From Puniceibacterium sediminis (GTDB lineage Bacteria > Pseudomonadota > Alphaproteobacteria > Rhodobacterales > Rhodobacteraceae), in assembly GCF_900188035.1 (NCBI RefSeq), contig NZ_FZNN01000016.1, forward strand, positions 45,044 to 109,043: a DNA stretch of 64,000 nt, in the 5' to 3' direction. Position numbers and translations under genes: made by a program. The stretch's first letter is position 1, and every line of letters begins with the position of its first letter. The notes beneath the pieces were generated by a model. The model did no database searches, had not been told where the DNA came from, and saw nothing but the letters and a program-made list of their open reading frames with translations. This document shows, one piece after another, positions 9,513-17,698 of the stretch.

Positions 9513-10652
9513 ATGACCAACCCGCTTGACCTGCCTTTCGACGCTGACGAAATGCTGACGGGGCTGAAGCCCTGGATCGAAACAGAAAGCCCGACGTTCG
9601 ACGCCGCCGCAGTCAACCGCATGATGGATCTGGTGCAGCACGAACTGGCCGCGCTTGGCGCCCGGGTCGAACGTATCCCGGGCCGCATGGGGCTTGGCGA
9701 CAGCGTCCGCGCAACCATGCCGCATCCACGGGCGGGGCAGGGCGGTATCCTGCTGCTGGGGCATATGGATACGGTCCACCCGGTCGGCACGCTGGCAAAG
9801 CTGCCGTTCCGGCGTGACGGTGATATCTGCTATGGCCCCGGCATCATGGATATGAAGGGCGGCAACTACGTCTTCCTTGATGCCCTGCGCAAGCTGCTGG
9901 CGGCGGGCGTGGAAACGCCCCTGCCGGTCACGGTCCTTTTCACCCCCGACGAAGAAATCGGAACCCCCTCGACCCGCGCCCTGATCGAAGCCGAGGCGAA
10001 GCGGCACAAATACATCCTTGTCCCTGAACCTGCGCGCCCCGATGGGGGTGCCGTGATCGGCCGCTATGCCATCGCGCGCTTCAACCTGCAGACCCGGGGC
10101 AAACCCAGCCATGCCGGATGGGCGCTGAAGGACGGGCGGTCCGCCATTGCGGAGATGGCCAAAAGTGTGGCCGTGATCGAAGGCATGACCAGCGACGACT
10201 GCACCTTCTCGCTTGGCGTGTTCAACGCGGGGCTATGGGTCAACTGCGTGTCATCGGTCTGCGATGCCGAGGTGCTGTCCATGGCCAAGACGCAGGAACT
10301 GCTGGACGAAGGTGTCGCCAGGATGCTCGCGCTCAACTCGGACGAAGGCGATGTGGTGATGGAGGTCAGGCGCGGCGTCACGCGCCCTGTCTGGGAACCG
10401 GACCAGCCCGGCACCATGGCAATGCTGTCGCTGGCCCAAGAGATTTCCCGCGAGATCGGGTTCGAGATGTCAGGCGCCTCGGCGGGTGGCGGATCGGACG
10501 GCAATTTCACCGGCTTCCTTGGCCTGCCGACGCTGGATTCCATCGGGGTGCGCGGCAAAGGTCTGCACACGCTGAACGAACATATTTTCGTGGACAGTCT
10601 GGTGGAACGCGCCAAACTCGCCGCCGCGCTCTATTGCCGGTTGGGGGCCTGA
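9513..10652 (+). CDS. M20-family metallopeptidase (carboxypeptidase G2/ArgE-like)
   Basis: 379-aa M20 zinc peptidase of the ArgE/DapE/CPG2 branch. Ligands visible: H84 and D86 in GHMDTVHPVG, D113 in GPGIMDMKGG, and catalytic E147-E148 in TPDEEIG. An inserted dimerisation domain begins near RGKPSHAGWALKDGRSA. CPG2-like enzymes release C-terminal glutamate from folate or acyl-glutamates, and a gamma-glutamyltransferase-like gene starts 1 nt downstream, so a glutamate-containing substrate is plausible but not proven. No signal peptide. The ATG at 9513 follows AAGGAG; the 90-nt gap from the first M20 gene holds no terminator. Confidence 0.9.
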   Translation: MTNPLDLPFDADEMLTGLKPWIETESPTFDAAAVNRMMDLVQHELAALGARVERIPGRMGLGDSVRATMPHPRAGQGGILLLGHMDTVHPVGTLAKLPFRRDGDICYGPGIMDMKGGNYVFLDALRKLLAAGVETPLPVTVLFTPDEEIGTPSTRALIEAEAKRHKYILVPEPARPDGGAVIGRYAIARFNLQTRGKPSHAGWALKDGRSAIAEMAKSVAVIEGMTSDDCTFSLGVFNAGLWVNCVSSVCDAEVLSMAKTQELLDEGVARMLALNSDEGDVVMEVRRGVTRPVWEPDQPGTMAMLSLAQEISREIGFEMSGASAGGGSDGNFTGFLGLPTLDSIGVRGKGLHTLNEHIFVDSLVERAKLAAALYCRLGA

Positions 10653-10653
10653 G

Positions 10654-12219
10654 ATGTCTGACGCCCTGTCCCGTTCCATGCAGATCCATAAACACGTGGT
10701 GGAAACCGACCGTGGTGTTGTCGCCTCTCAGCACCGGCAGGCCGCCGAGGCCGGGGCCGAGGTGCTGCGCGCGGGCGGTGATGCCGTCGATGCGGCCGTC
10801 GCCTGTGGTTTTGTCTGCGGTGTGCTGGAACCCTGGATGTCCGGACCTGCGGGTGGCGGGGCGGCGATGCACTGGCGCGCCGACACGGGGCAGGCGCATG
10901 CGCTGAATTTCGGCATGCGTTCGCCCGCCGGGCTGCAGGTCGGGGATTTCGCACTGTCAGGCGAAGGCGTCGCGGGCGACCTGTTCCCATGGGAACGCGT
11001 GGTCGAGGATCGCAATGTCATGGGGGCCAAGGCCATCGCCGTTCCGGCCATGGTCGACGGACACGCGGCCGCGCACAAACGCTGGGGCAGGCTGCCCTGG
11101 GCCGAACTGCTGGCCCCCGCAATCGAACACGCGAAACGTGGAATGGCGATCGACTGGTACGCCTCGCTCATCATCGCCTCGGCCACCCGTGACCTTGCGC
11201 GTGATCCCGATGCCGCCGCGATGTTCCTGATGGATGGCCAGTGGCCGTGCCCCTTTTCATGGACTGCGCTGGCCACGGACCGCATCAATCAGGCCCGGAT
11301 GGCTGATAGCCTGGATACCCTCGCCCGCGATGGCGCTGCCGCCCTGCATGGTGGCGATCTGGGAGCGGCCATGGCGCAGGACGTGCGCGACAAGGGCGGC
11401 TACCTCACTTCCGAGGATCTGGCCGCCAACCGCGCGCAGTTTCATGCACCCCTGTCCGTGCCGTACCGCGATGCGCTGTTCCACGTCATGCCGGGGTTGA
11501 CCGCCGGTCCGACCTTTGCCCGCGCGATGGAGCATCTGGCGGGCGAAGATCTGCGCACCCCGGATGACGCCTATCCGGCCTATGCCCGGGCGATGTTTGC
11601 CGCCTACGGTGACCGGCTGGCGTCCATGGGCCATGACGGCGAAAACCCTGCCACCCCGGGCTGTACCACCCATTTCTCGGTCGTGGACCGGGACGGCAAC
11701 ATGGTGGCGCATACGCAGACGCTGCTGTCGTTGTTCGGGTCACGGGTGGTTTCACCTTCGACCGGGTTCCTGATGAACAACGGCATCATGTGGTTCGACC
11801 CGGAACAGGGGCGGCCCAATTCGCTGGCCGCCGGCAAGCCTTGCCTGATGAACGTCTGCCCGGCGCTGGGTGAGGCCAATGGCAAGCGCTTTGCCCTTGG
11901 GGCATCTGGCGGGCGCAAAATCGTCGGCGCGGTTGTTCAGCTGGCGTCGTTCCTTGCCGATTTTGATATGGATCTGGAAACGGCCTTTCACCAGCCACGG
12001 ATCGACGTGTCGGGTGGCAAGGGCATCACAGCAGATGCGGCCCTGTCCCCTGCGGTGATGAAGGCATTGGAGGCCGTTGCGCCCCTGACCGAAGTTCGCC
12101 GGTCCCTGCTGCCTTATCCCTTTGCCTGCCCGGCGGGGGTGCTTGATACTCGTGACAAACGCTATGGTGCGACCGAGGTCATGACCGCATGGGGCGATGC
12201 CGTTGCCGAACCCGTATAG
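10654..12219 (+). CDS. Gamma-glutamyltransferase-family Ntn hydrolase
   Basis: 521-aa homologue of gamma-glutamyltransferase (GGT/YwrD type). These are made as one chain that cuts itself before a threonine, which becomes the nucleophile. The cleavage site is visible as GC-TTHFSVVD, with candidate nucleophile Thr338. The glycine pair that stabilises the oxyanion in GGT is matched by LGASGGRK (about 414-421). The N-terminus VVASQHRQAAEAGAEVLRAGG is the standard start of the large subunit. Unlike E. coli GGT it has no signal peptide, so it should act on imported molecules inside the cell, as a hydrolase of gamma-glutamyl or glutaryl-type amides. It starts 1 nt after the M20 stop. A second GGT homologue lies at 58574-60196, in another ABC cluster. 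Confidence 0.9.
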   Translation: MSDALSRSMQIHKHVVETDRGVVASQHRQAAEAGAEVLRAGGDAVDAAVACGFVCGVLEPWMSGPAGGGAAMHWRADTGQAHALNFGMRSPAGLQVGDFALSGEGVAGDLFPWERVVEDRNVMGAKAIAVPAMVDGHAAAHKRWGRLPWAELLAPAIEHAKRGMAIDWYASLIIASATRDLARDPDAAAMFLMDGQWPCPFSWTALATDRINQARMADSLDTLARDGAAALHGGDLGAAMAQDVRDKGGYLTSEDLAANRAQFHAPLSVPYRDALFHVMPGLTAGPTFARAMEHLAGEDLRTPDDAYPAYARAMFAAYGDRLASMGHDGENPATPGCTTHFSVVDRDGNMVAHTQTLLSLFGSRVVSPSTGFLMNNGIMWFDPEQGRPNSLAAGKPCLMNVCPALGEANGKRFALGASGGRKIVGAVVQLASFLADFDMDLETAFHQPRIDVSGGKGITADAALSPAVMKALEAVAPLTEVRRSLLPYPFACPAGVLDTRDKRYGATEVMTAWGDAVAEPV

Positions 12220-12240
12220 CCTGCCTTTGAGGAGATCGAG

Positions 12241-13743
12241 ATGACTGAGGCCACCAACCCCGCCGATCTGGGCGCCCTGCAGGCCCGACGCCTGATCGCG
12301 CGGCGCCAGTTGTCTGCCACCGAACTGGCCGAGGCATGTATTGCCCGGGTCGAGGCGGTTGATCATGCCGTGAACGCCCTTGTCGCCCGCGATTTCGACG
12401 GGATGCTTGATGGCGCGCGCAAGGCGGATGCACGGCAGGCTGCGGGCGAACCGCTCGGCCCGCTGCACGGTCTTCCGGTCGGGATCAAGGATATGAATGA
12501 TGTGGCGGGCCTGCCCACCACCTATGGTTCGGAAATCTTTCGCGACAACGTGCCGACACATGACGACGCTTTGGTCGCGGGCCTGCGCGCCGCCGGGGCG
12601 CTGCCGATGGGCAAGACCAACAACCCGGAATGGAGCGCCGGCGCCAACACCCGCAACCGGGTCTATGGCACGACGGCCAATCCCCATGATCTGACCCGGA
12701 ACTGTGGCGGGTCCTCGGGCGGGTCTGCGGTGGCGCTGGCCTGTGGTTATGCGCCGCTTGCCTCGGGTTCGGACCTTGGCGGGTCGCTGCGCACGCCTGC
12801 CGCCTATTGCGGTGTCGTGGGGTTCCGGCCCAGCTTTGGCGTGGTTCCGGGCATCGGGCGTGTGACGGGCCTCTTGCCGCAATCGACATCTGGCCCGATG
12901 GCGCGCAGTGTTGCCGATTGCGGACTGATGCTGTCGGTGATGGCCGCACCTGACCGCCGCGATCCGTTCACCATGGTTGTCGATGGGCGCACGGCCTGGG
13001 ACCCTGCCGGTTTTGCAAATCCCAAGCGGGTTGATCTGGGCAGTCTGCGCATCGCCGTGACTGAGGATTTCGGTTTCGCCCCGACCGAGGCCGCCACGCG
13101 AAACCATTTCCGCACCGCGCTTGCCGCGCTTCTGCCGTTCCTTGGAGATGTCGAGGATCGCGCGCCCGATTGCACCGATGCGGACCGCATCTTCGCGGTG
13201 CTCCGCGCGGTGATGTTTCTGGCCACGCACGCCAAGTTTGTCGATGAAACGCCGCACCTTGTCGGGCCGAATGTCACCGACAACGTTGCCGAAGGCCGCC
13301 GTTACAGTGCGGCCGACGTGGCGCAGGCGCTGGCGATGCAGGGGGACTATCACCGGCGCTGGCAGGCGTTTTTTGAGACATGCGATTTCCTGATCTGCCC
13401 CACCGCGACAGTGGTTCCCCGCGACTGGCACGAACTCTACCCGACAGAAATCGACGGCGCGCCGACCCGGACCTATTATCACTGGCTTGGCCTGGCCTAT
13501 GCCTCGACCATCCCGGGCCACCCGTCGATCACCATTCCCTGCGGGCGGGATGCGAACGGCGTGCCCTTTGGCCTGCAGATCATCGGACGGCGCCACGACG
13601 ACGCAGGAGTCCTTGCCGTCGCGGCAGAACTGGAATCCATCATCGCGGGCCTGCCCGATCTGGCGCCCCGTGGGCCGGACATCGCCGCGCTGCGCCGTGC
13701 CCCAAATCTATCCGACGCCTTGGGGTTTTACCCGGAGAATTAG
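12241..13743 (+). CDS. Amidase signature family enzyme
   Basis: 500-aa amidase with the full Ser-cisSer-Lys triad: Lys83 in GLPVGIKDMND, cis-Ser158 in CGGSSGGSAVAL, and nucleophile Ser182 in GSDLGGSLRTP. Family members hydrolyse carboxylic amides to the acid and ammonia. The C-terminal GVPFGLQIIG is also typical. A GAGGAGAT Shine-Dalgarno precedes the ATG. It is not a GatA: there are no gatB/gatC partners, and it sits in a catabolic cluster after the GGT-like gene. It would supply the amide-opening step; the acid or aldehyde product may pass to the dehydrogenase encoded next. Confidence 0.92.
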   Translation: MTEATNPADLGALQARRLIARRQLSATELAEACIARVEAVDHAVNALVARDFDGMLDGARKADARQAAGEPLGPLHGLPVGIKDMNDVAGLPTTYGSEIFRDNVPTHDDALVAGLRAAGALPMGKTNNPEWSAGANTRNRVYGTTANPHDLTRNCGGSSGGSAVALACGYAPLASGSDLGGSLRTPAAYCGVVGFRPSFGVVPGIGRVTGLLPQSTSGPMARSVADCGLMLSVMAAPDRRDPFTMVVDGRTAWDPAGFANPKRVDLGSLRIAVTEDFGFAPTEAATRNHFRTALAALLPFLGDVEDRAPDCTDADRIFAVLRAVMFLATHAKFVDETPHLVGPNVTDNVAEGRRYSAADVAQALAMQGDYHRRWQAFFETCDFLICPTATVVPRDWHELYPTEIDGAPTRTYYHWLGLAYASTIPGHPSITIPCGRDANGVPFGLQIIGRRHDDAGVLAVAAELESIIAGLPDLAPRGPDIAALRRAPNLSDALGFYPEN

Positions 13744-13897
13744 GGCTGGATGCCCGGTCGCCGCTGCCGCCGGGCGGAATTGGCAATCATCGGCCATGGT
13801 CCTGCGATTGAAAATGCCGCAGGGTCGGGGCATTCGGCTATCATTTCCGCGTAAAGCGGGCGATTCTGTCCATAATCCATGCTCCAAGAGGTTCCCG

Positions 13898-15361
13898 ATG
13901 TCTTTTGCCTTTGACCCCGCCAATATCACTCTGCCCGGCGCGCATTTTATCGGCGGCGCCTACGTCTCGGGGCCCGCCGCGATCGAGATCCGGTCGCCGT
14001 CGACCGGGCAGGTGCTTGGCTCCATTCCTTGTGGGGATGCGGCGCTTGTGGATCATGCGGTGCAGACGGCGCGTGCGGCGCTGGTGGAATCGAACTGGGG
14101 CGGTGTGGCCCCGCGCGACAGATTACGCGCCCTGTGTGCATGGGCCGACCTGATCGAGGCCGAGGCACAAACCCTGGCCGCGCTGGAAGCGGTCTGTTCG
14201 TCGCGGCCCTACAAACAGGCGCTGGCGGGGGACGTGATCACCACCGCCGAACAGATCCGCTTTTTCGCCGAATTCGCGGACAAGGAGGGCGGCGTTCTGG
14301 CCCCGGTCGCCGACAGTAGTTTCGCCTATATTGCGGACGGACCCTATGGCGTGATCGGCGCAATAACGCCCTGGAATTTCCCGATGTCGATGGCGGCCTG
14401 GAAGCTGGGGCCGGCGCTGGCCGCGGGCAATGCGGTGGTGTTGAAACCATCCGAGATGACGCCCTATTCGACGCTGTATCTGGCAGAACTTTCTGTAAGG
14501 GCCGGGATGCCTGCGGGCCTGATCAACGTGGTTTTGGGTGATGGCCCGGTGACCGGAACGGCGATTACGGGGCACCCGGGCATCGACAAGGTGTCGTTCA
14601 CCGGGTCAACCCGCGCGGGCGGGGCGATCATGGAAAACATCGCCCGTACCGGGATCAAGCCGATGACGCTGGAACTGGGCGGCAAGAGCCCCATGGTGGT
14701 CTTTGCCGATGCCGATCTGGACGTCGCCGCCGATGGGCTTGAAAAGGGGATCATGCCCAATGCCGGGCAGTTCTGCGTGGCAGGGTCGCGGATGATTATC
14801 GCACGCGAGATTGCCGATGAGCTGGCGGACAAGCTGAAGGCCCGTTTTGCGCGTTACCGGCCCGCGAATACCTTTGCCGATGATGCCGCCTTTTCGCCGA
14901 TCATTTCGGAAACACAGCTGGTGCGGATCGATCGCATCGTACAGGCCGCAGCGGGGCAGGGTGGTGAGATGCTGTGCGGCGGCGGGCGGTTCGACCATGA
15001 GGGCAGCTTTTATCAGCCGACCCTGATCGCCGGTGTCGATTCAGACAATCCCGCCATACGGGAAGAAATCTTTGGCCCTGTCGCCACCTTCCAGACCTTC
15101 GAGTCCGAGGATGAGGCGATGTCCCTTGCCAGCCATCCCACCTATGGGCTTTGTGCCGGGCTGTTCACCCGGGACCTGAGCCGTGCGATGCGCCTGACCC
15201 GTCGGCTTGAGGCCGGAACCGTCTGGGTCAATCGCTATGGCCGCACGCGCGATCACATCCTGCCCACCAACGGCTGGAAGGCGAGCGGTCTGGGCCACGA
15301 TCTGGGACGCGAGGCCTATCACGCCAACCGGCGCAAGAAATCGGTGCTGATCGACCTGTGA
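13898..15361 (+). CDS. NAD(P)-dependent aldehyde dehydrogenase family protein
   Basis: 487-aa ALDH-superfamily enzyme: PWNFPM at about residue 160, the cofactor-binding FTGSTRAGG, general base Glu259 in LELGGKSP and nucleophile Cys293 in NAGQFCVAGSR. EEIFGPV follows near the C-terminal third. Closest in style to betaine/gamma-aminobutyraldehyde dehydrogenases, but the substrate cannot be read from sequence. The start is placed at ATG 13898 (MSFAFDPANITLPG) because AGAGG precedes it; an open frame extends upstream to 13487 inside the amidase gene and is an overlap artefact. It lies 154 nt after the amidase; a weak 6-bp stem (13752/13775) in that gap could attenuate read-through. Confidence 0.9.
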   Translation: MSFAFDPANITLPGAHFIGGAYVSGPAAIEIRSPSTGQVLGSIPCGDAALVDHAVQTARAALVESNWGGVAPRDRLRALCAWADLIEAEAQTLAALEAVCSSRPYKQALAGDVITTAEQIRFFAEFADKEGGVLAPVADSSFAYIADGPYGVIGAITPWNFPMSMAAWKLGPALAAGNAVVLKPSEMTPYSTLYLAELSVRAGMPAGLINVVLGDGPVTGTAITGHPGIDKVSFTGSTRAGGAIMENIARTGIKPMTLELGGKSPMVVFADADLDVAADGLEKGIMPNAGQFCVAGSRMIIAREIADELADKLKARFARYRPANTFADDAAFSPIISETQLVRIDRIVQAAAGQGGEMLCGGGRFDHEGSFYQPTLIAGVDSDNPAIREEIFGPVATFQTFESEDEAMSLASHPTYGLCAGLFTRDLSRAMRLTRRLEAGTVWVNRYGRTRDHILPTNGWKASGLGHDLGREAYHANRRKKSVLIDL

Positions 15362-15496
15362 TCGGGTTCTGTCTGGCCAAGCGGCTGACCAGACCGTGCC
15401 CGGCGCTGTTGTGACAGGCGTGATTGGAATCGGCGGGAAAAGCATTAGGTGTGCAGGTGCCCGCCGCAGCGCCGGGGACTGAAACAAGGACGACCC

Positions 15497-16471
15497 ATGC
15501 CCCACGACCACGGACATTCCCACGGCGATGATCACGGCCATCAGAAGTGCCACGATCATGACGGTGTGCACAGCCATGCCCCCGAGGTCAGCCGCAACAA
15601 CGAACGTGTGGTGCTGGTGGGGTTCCTGCTGACCTTCGGGTTCATGCTGGCCGAACTGGCCGGGGGGCTGCTGTCCGGGTCATTGGCGCTGATTGCCGAT
15701 GCGGGCCACATGTTCACGGATTCGGCGGCGCTGGCGCTGGCCTGGGCGGGCTTTCGCTTTGGCCGTCGCAAAGGCGATGAACGGCGTACCTTCGGTTACA
15801 TGCGCTTTGAGATCCTGACAGGGTTCATCAATGCGGTGACGCTGATCCTGCTTGTGGGCTGGATCGCCTTTGAGGCGGTGCAGCGGTTGCTGAACCCTGA
15901 GCCGGTCATGGCGGGCCCGATGCTGATCATCGCCGTTCTGGGGCTGGTGGTGAATGCCGGCGTGTTCTGGATGCTGCAAAAGGGTGACCGCGATCACGTG
16001 AACATCAAGGGCGCGATGGTGCATGTGATGGGCGATCTGCTGGGGTCGGTCGCCGCCATCGCAGCCGCCGTCGCGATCTACTTTACCGGCTGGACGCCCA
16101 TCGACCCGATCTTGTCGGTCCTTCTGTCGGCTATTGTCCTACGCTCTGCCTGGCTACTGCTCAAGGCGTCGCTGAACGTGCTGATGGAGGGGGCGCCGGG
16201 CAATGTCGTGGTTTCGGACTTGCGGGAAAAGCTGGTCGCGGCGGTGCCGGGGTTGTTGCGTGTGGATCACGTGCATGTCTGGTCGATCACCTCGGGACAG
16301 CCCGCCGCGACCATGGATGTGCAGCTGACGGATACCGCTGATCCGGCCGAGGTTCTGCGCGGGATCAAGTCACAGCTTGCCAGCGATTACGGCATCGCCC
16401 ACTCCACCATCGAGATCGACGTGGGGCAGGGCGATGTGGGTTGCTCGCTTGAGCAGTCTTCAGCCAAATAA
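15497..16471 (+). CDS. Cation diffusion facilitator (Zn/Co/Cd exporter, CzcD-like)
   Basis: 324-aa CDF transporter with a His/Asp-rich cytoplasmic N-terminus (MPHDHGHSHGDDHGHQK, then CHDHDGVHSHAP), which likely gathers metal. Six membrane helices follow. The intramembrane site is HxxxD in helix II (ADAGHMFTDS) and HxxxD in helix V (VHVMGDLLGS), the His-containing pattern of zinc-type CDFs. The C-terminal cytoplasmic ferredoxin-like domain begins after LMEGAPGN and contains VDHVHVWSITSGQ. It uses the proton gradient to export divalent metal. The start at 15497 is chosen over an upstream frame because the His-rich tail begins there. A possible weak terminator stem of the preceding cluster lies at 15371-15394. 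Confidence 0.92.
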   Translation: MPHDHGHSHGDDHGHQKCHDHDGVHSHAPEVSRNNERVVLVGFLLTFGFMLAELAGGLLSGSLALIADAGHMFTDSAALALAWAGFRFGRRKGDERRTFGYMRFEILTGFINAVTLILLVGWIAFEAVQRLLNPEPVMAGPMLIIAVLGLVVNAGVFWMLQKGDRDHVNIKGAMVHVMGDLLGSVAAIAAAVAIYFTGWTPIDPILSVLLSAIVLRSAWLLLKASLNVLMEGAPGNVVVSDLREKLVAAVPGLLRVDHVHVWSITSGQPAATMDVQLTDTADPAEVLRGIKSQLASDYGIAHSTIEIDVGQGDVGCSLEQSSAK

Positions 16472-16544
16472 ACTAGTGGCAACGCATAGCTCCCGCAGGC
16501 GGGGAAAGATCATCCGACGCGCCGCAAGTTTCTGACAGATCCGT

Positions 16545-17315
16545 CTATGCCGCCGATTTTCTGCGTTTGAAAAAAGTGAAGCTCGCCAAGCTAAGCAACA
16601 AAGCGGGCAGGCTCGCGGGCAAGGGAACCGGGGACGGGCCAGGGATGCTGCCTACAAGAAACGCACCCGGGGAGAGAGGAATGCTGTCTATCTCTGAATA
16701 TGAAACTGTGGAAGACGTAATAACCCCGGATGGGGATCCTATCGGTTTTCGTATAGTCAAATAAAAATAGGATTTCATGGTGTTCAGGATATCAGCAGTT
16801 ATCGCATCACCGTGGTCCCAAAGTTCAAGATTATTTGCTCCGCTGGTCGTCCACGATCTACTCGACAAGCTCCAAGTAGCAATTGGAATCGTAGTAAAGG
16901 TTGTAGCCAAGAATCTGATGCTATCGTTCTTGTTGAAAAAACCTATGAAATCTTGGTCTTCAGTTTGCAATTTGGCTGGTGGGTTTACTGTGTCTTCAAA
17001 GCCCAGACGTCCGGCCGGCGTATCGAGATAATATGCGGACACTATCCCAGTGCCATAAGTTGTGCCCGATGATGGCGGAGTAAAGTTGGTGCTGCCCGCT
17101 GCATAGCGGTCAAACGTGGCGACATCGCTGTCCAATGTGAAATACGCATTTATTGTATCGCCAATATTTGCACCGATAAAATCGTATGTCCACGGTTCGG
17201 CAATACTGCTGGTAAGTGTTATTTCTGCCTTGAAAGTCCGCGTGGCGGCAGATGCCTGAATTGGCAAGAGCAAGAAGGAAAAAGCGCAAAGTGTCTGCAT
17301 ACTAGTTTTAATCAT
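16545..17315 (-). CDS. VPLPA-CTERM surface/exported protein
   Basis: 256-aa secreted protein. The Sec signal peptide is residues about 1-23 (ending IQASA-A), followed by a beta-rich body without known domain (DTINAYFTLDSDVATFDRYAAG). The C-terminus is a sorting signal: PVPLPASLPALL, a hydrophobic helix, then FFKRRKSAA, i.e. the VPLPA-CTERM variant of PEP-CTERM. Such tails are recognised by a dedicated exosortase (XrtD), which is not in this window. Base composition is clearly more AT-rich than the flanking metal-transport genes, suggesting different ancestry. The protein probably ends up at the outer surface or in matrix material. It is transcribed alone, towards the CDF gene. Confidence 0.8.
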   Translation of the reverse strand: MIKTSMQTLCAFSFLLLPIQASAATRTFKAEITLTSSIAEPWTYDFIGANIGDTINAYFTLDSDVATFDRYAAGSTNFTPPSSGTTYGTGIVSAYYLDTPAGRLGFEDTVNPPAKLQTEDQDFIGFFNKNDSIRFLATTFTTIPIATWSLSSRSWTTSGANNLELWDHGDAITADILNTMKSYFYLTIRKPIGSPSGVITSSTVSYSEIDSIPLSPGAFLVGSIPGPSPVPLPASLPALLLSLASFTFFKRRKSAA

Positions 17316-17630
17316 ACCAACCTCGGAGTTACTTTTGTAATAATATTGCTATTATCAAAATTTTGATAGGGTTCTGGTATTAATCTGTCAACTGAAAACC
17401 ATTATCCGCTATGGTATGGCAAACTCCAACCTTTTTCTATGCCTGGCAAGCCATTGAATTAGCAGGGTTATCGATTGGCGCGCAGCGCAAATTCATCGCT
17501 GTTCGGATTAGCGTATCACGGAGGCCTTGCAGGCTGGCCGAGTTGGGACGGTTCAGTCTCGCGGATGTGTCATCACCTGTGGCGGTCTGGAGAGGTCTCA
17601 CGCATCTTTACCTGTGCCGGAAGCGACCTC
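17316..17630. other. Intergenic region upstream of copA, nothing recognised
   Basis: About 315 bp between the VPLPA-CTERM gene and the copper promoter. The first 90 bp are AT-rich and should hold the promoter of the VPLPA-CTERM gene on the minus strand. The rest keeps an open frame running into copA from 17411, but its translation resembles no family and lies upstream of the copper promoter, so I treat it as non-coding. Confidence 0.4.
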
Positions 17631-17661
17631 TTGACCTTCCAGCAACTGGAATCCCTATCTG
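17631..17661 (+). promoter_or_regulatory. CueR (MerR-family)-type copper-responsive promoter
   Basis: TTGACC (-35, 17631-17636) and TATCTG (-10, 17656-17661) are separated by 19 bp, the overlong spacer typical of MerR-family promoters. Inside the spacer is a perfect inverted repeat TTCCAG-CAA-CTGGAA (17637-17651), which matches the CueR box upstream of copA in enterobacteria (CCTTCC...GGAAGG type). Transcription would start near 17668, about 30 nt before the copA ATG. No cueR gene is in the window, so the regulator must act in trans. Confidence 0.75.
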
Positions 17662-17698
17662 TATCGCAGATGAACGAAACCATGGGGGATCCAGCATC

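Noticed and set aside
1224..13596. Very long antisense open frames opposite the first cluster (for example minus 8286-10112 and 11752-13596)
   Set aside because: Their translations are rich in R, G, H, Q with no domain; they are the usual stop-poor antisense frames of high-GC genes with strongly conserved sense proteins.
17411..17698. Upstream extension of copA by 96 residues
   Set aside because: The translation is not like any ATPase N-terminus and precedes the CueR-type promoter; a good ribosome site sits before ATG 17699.
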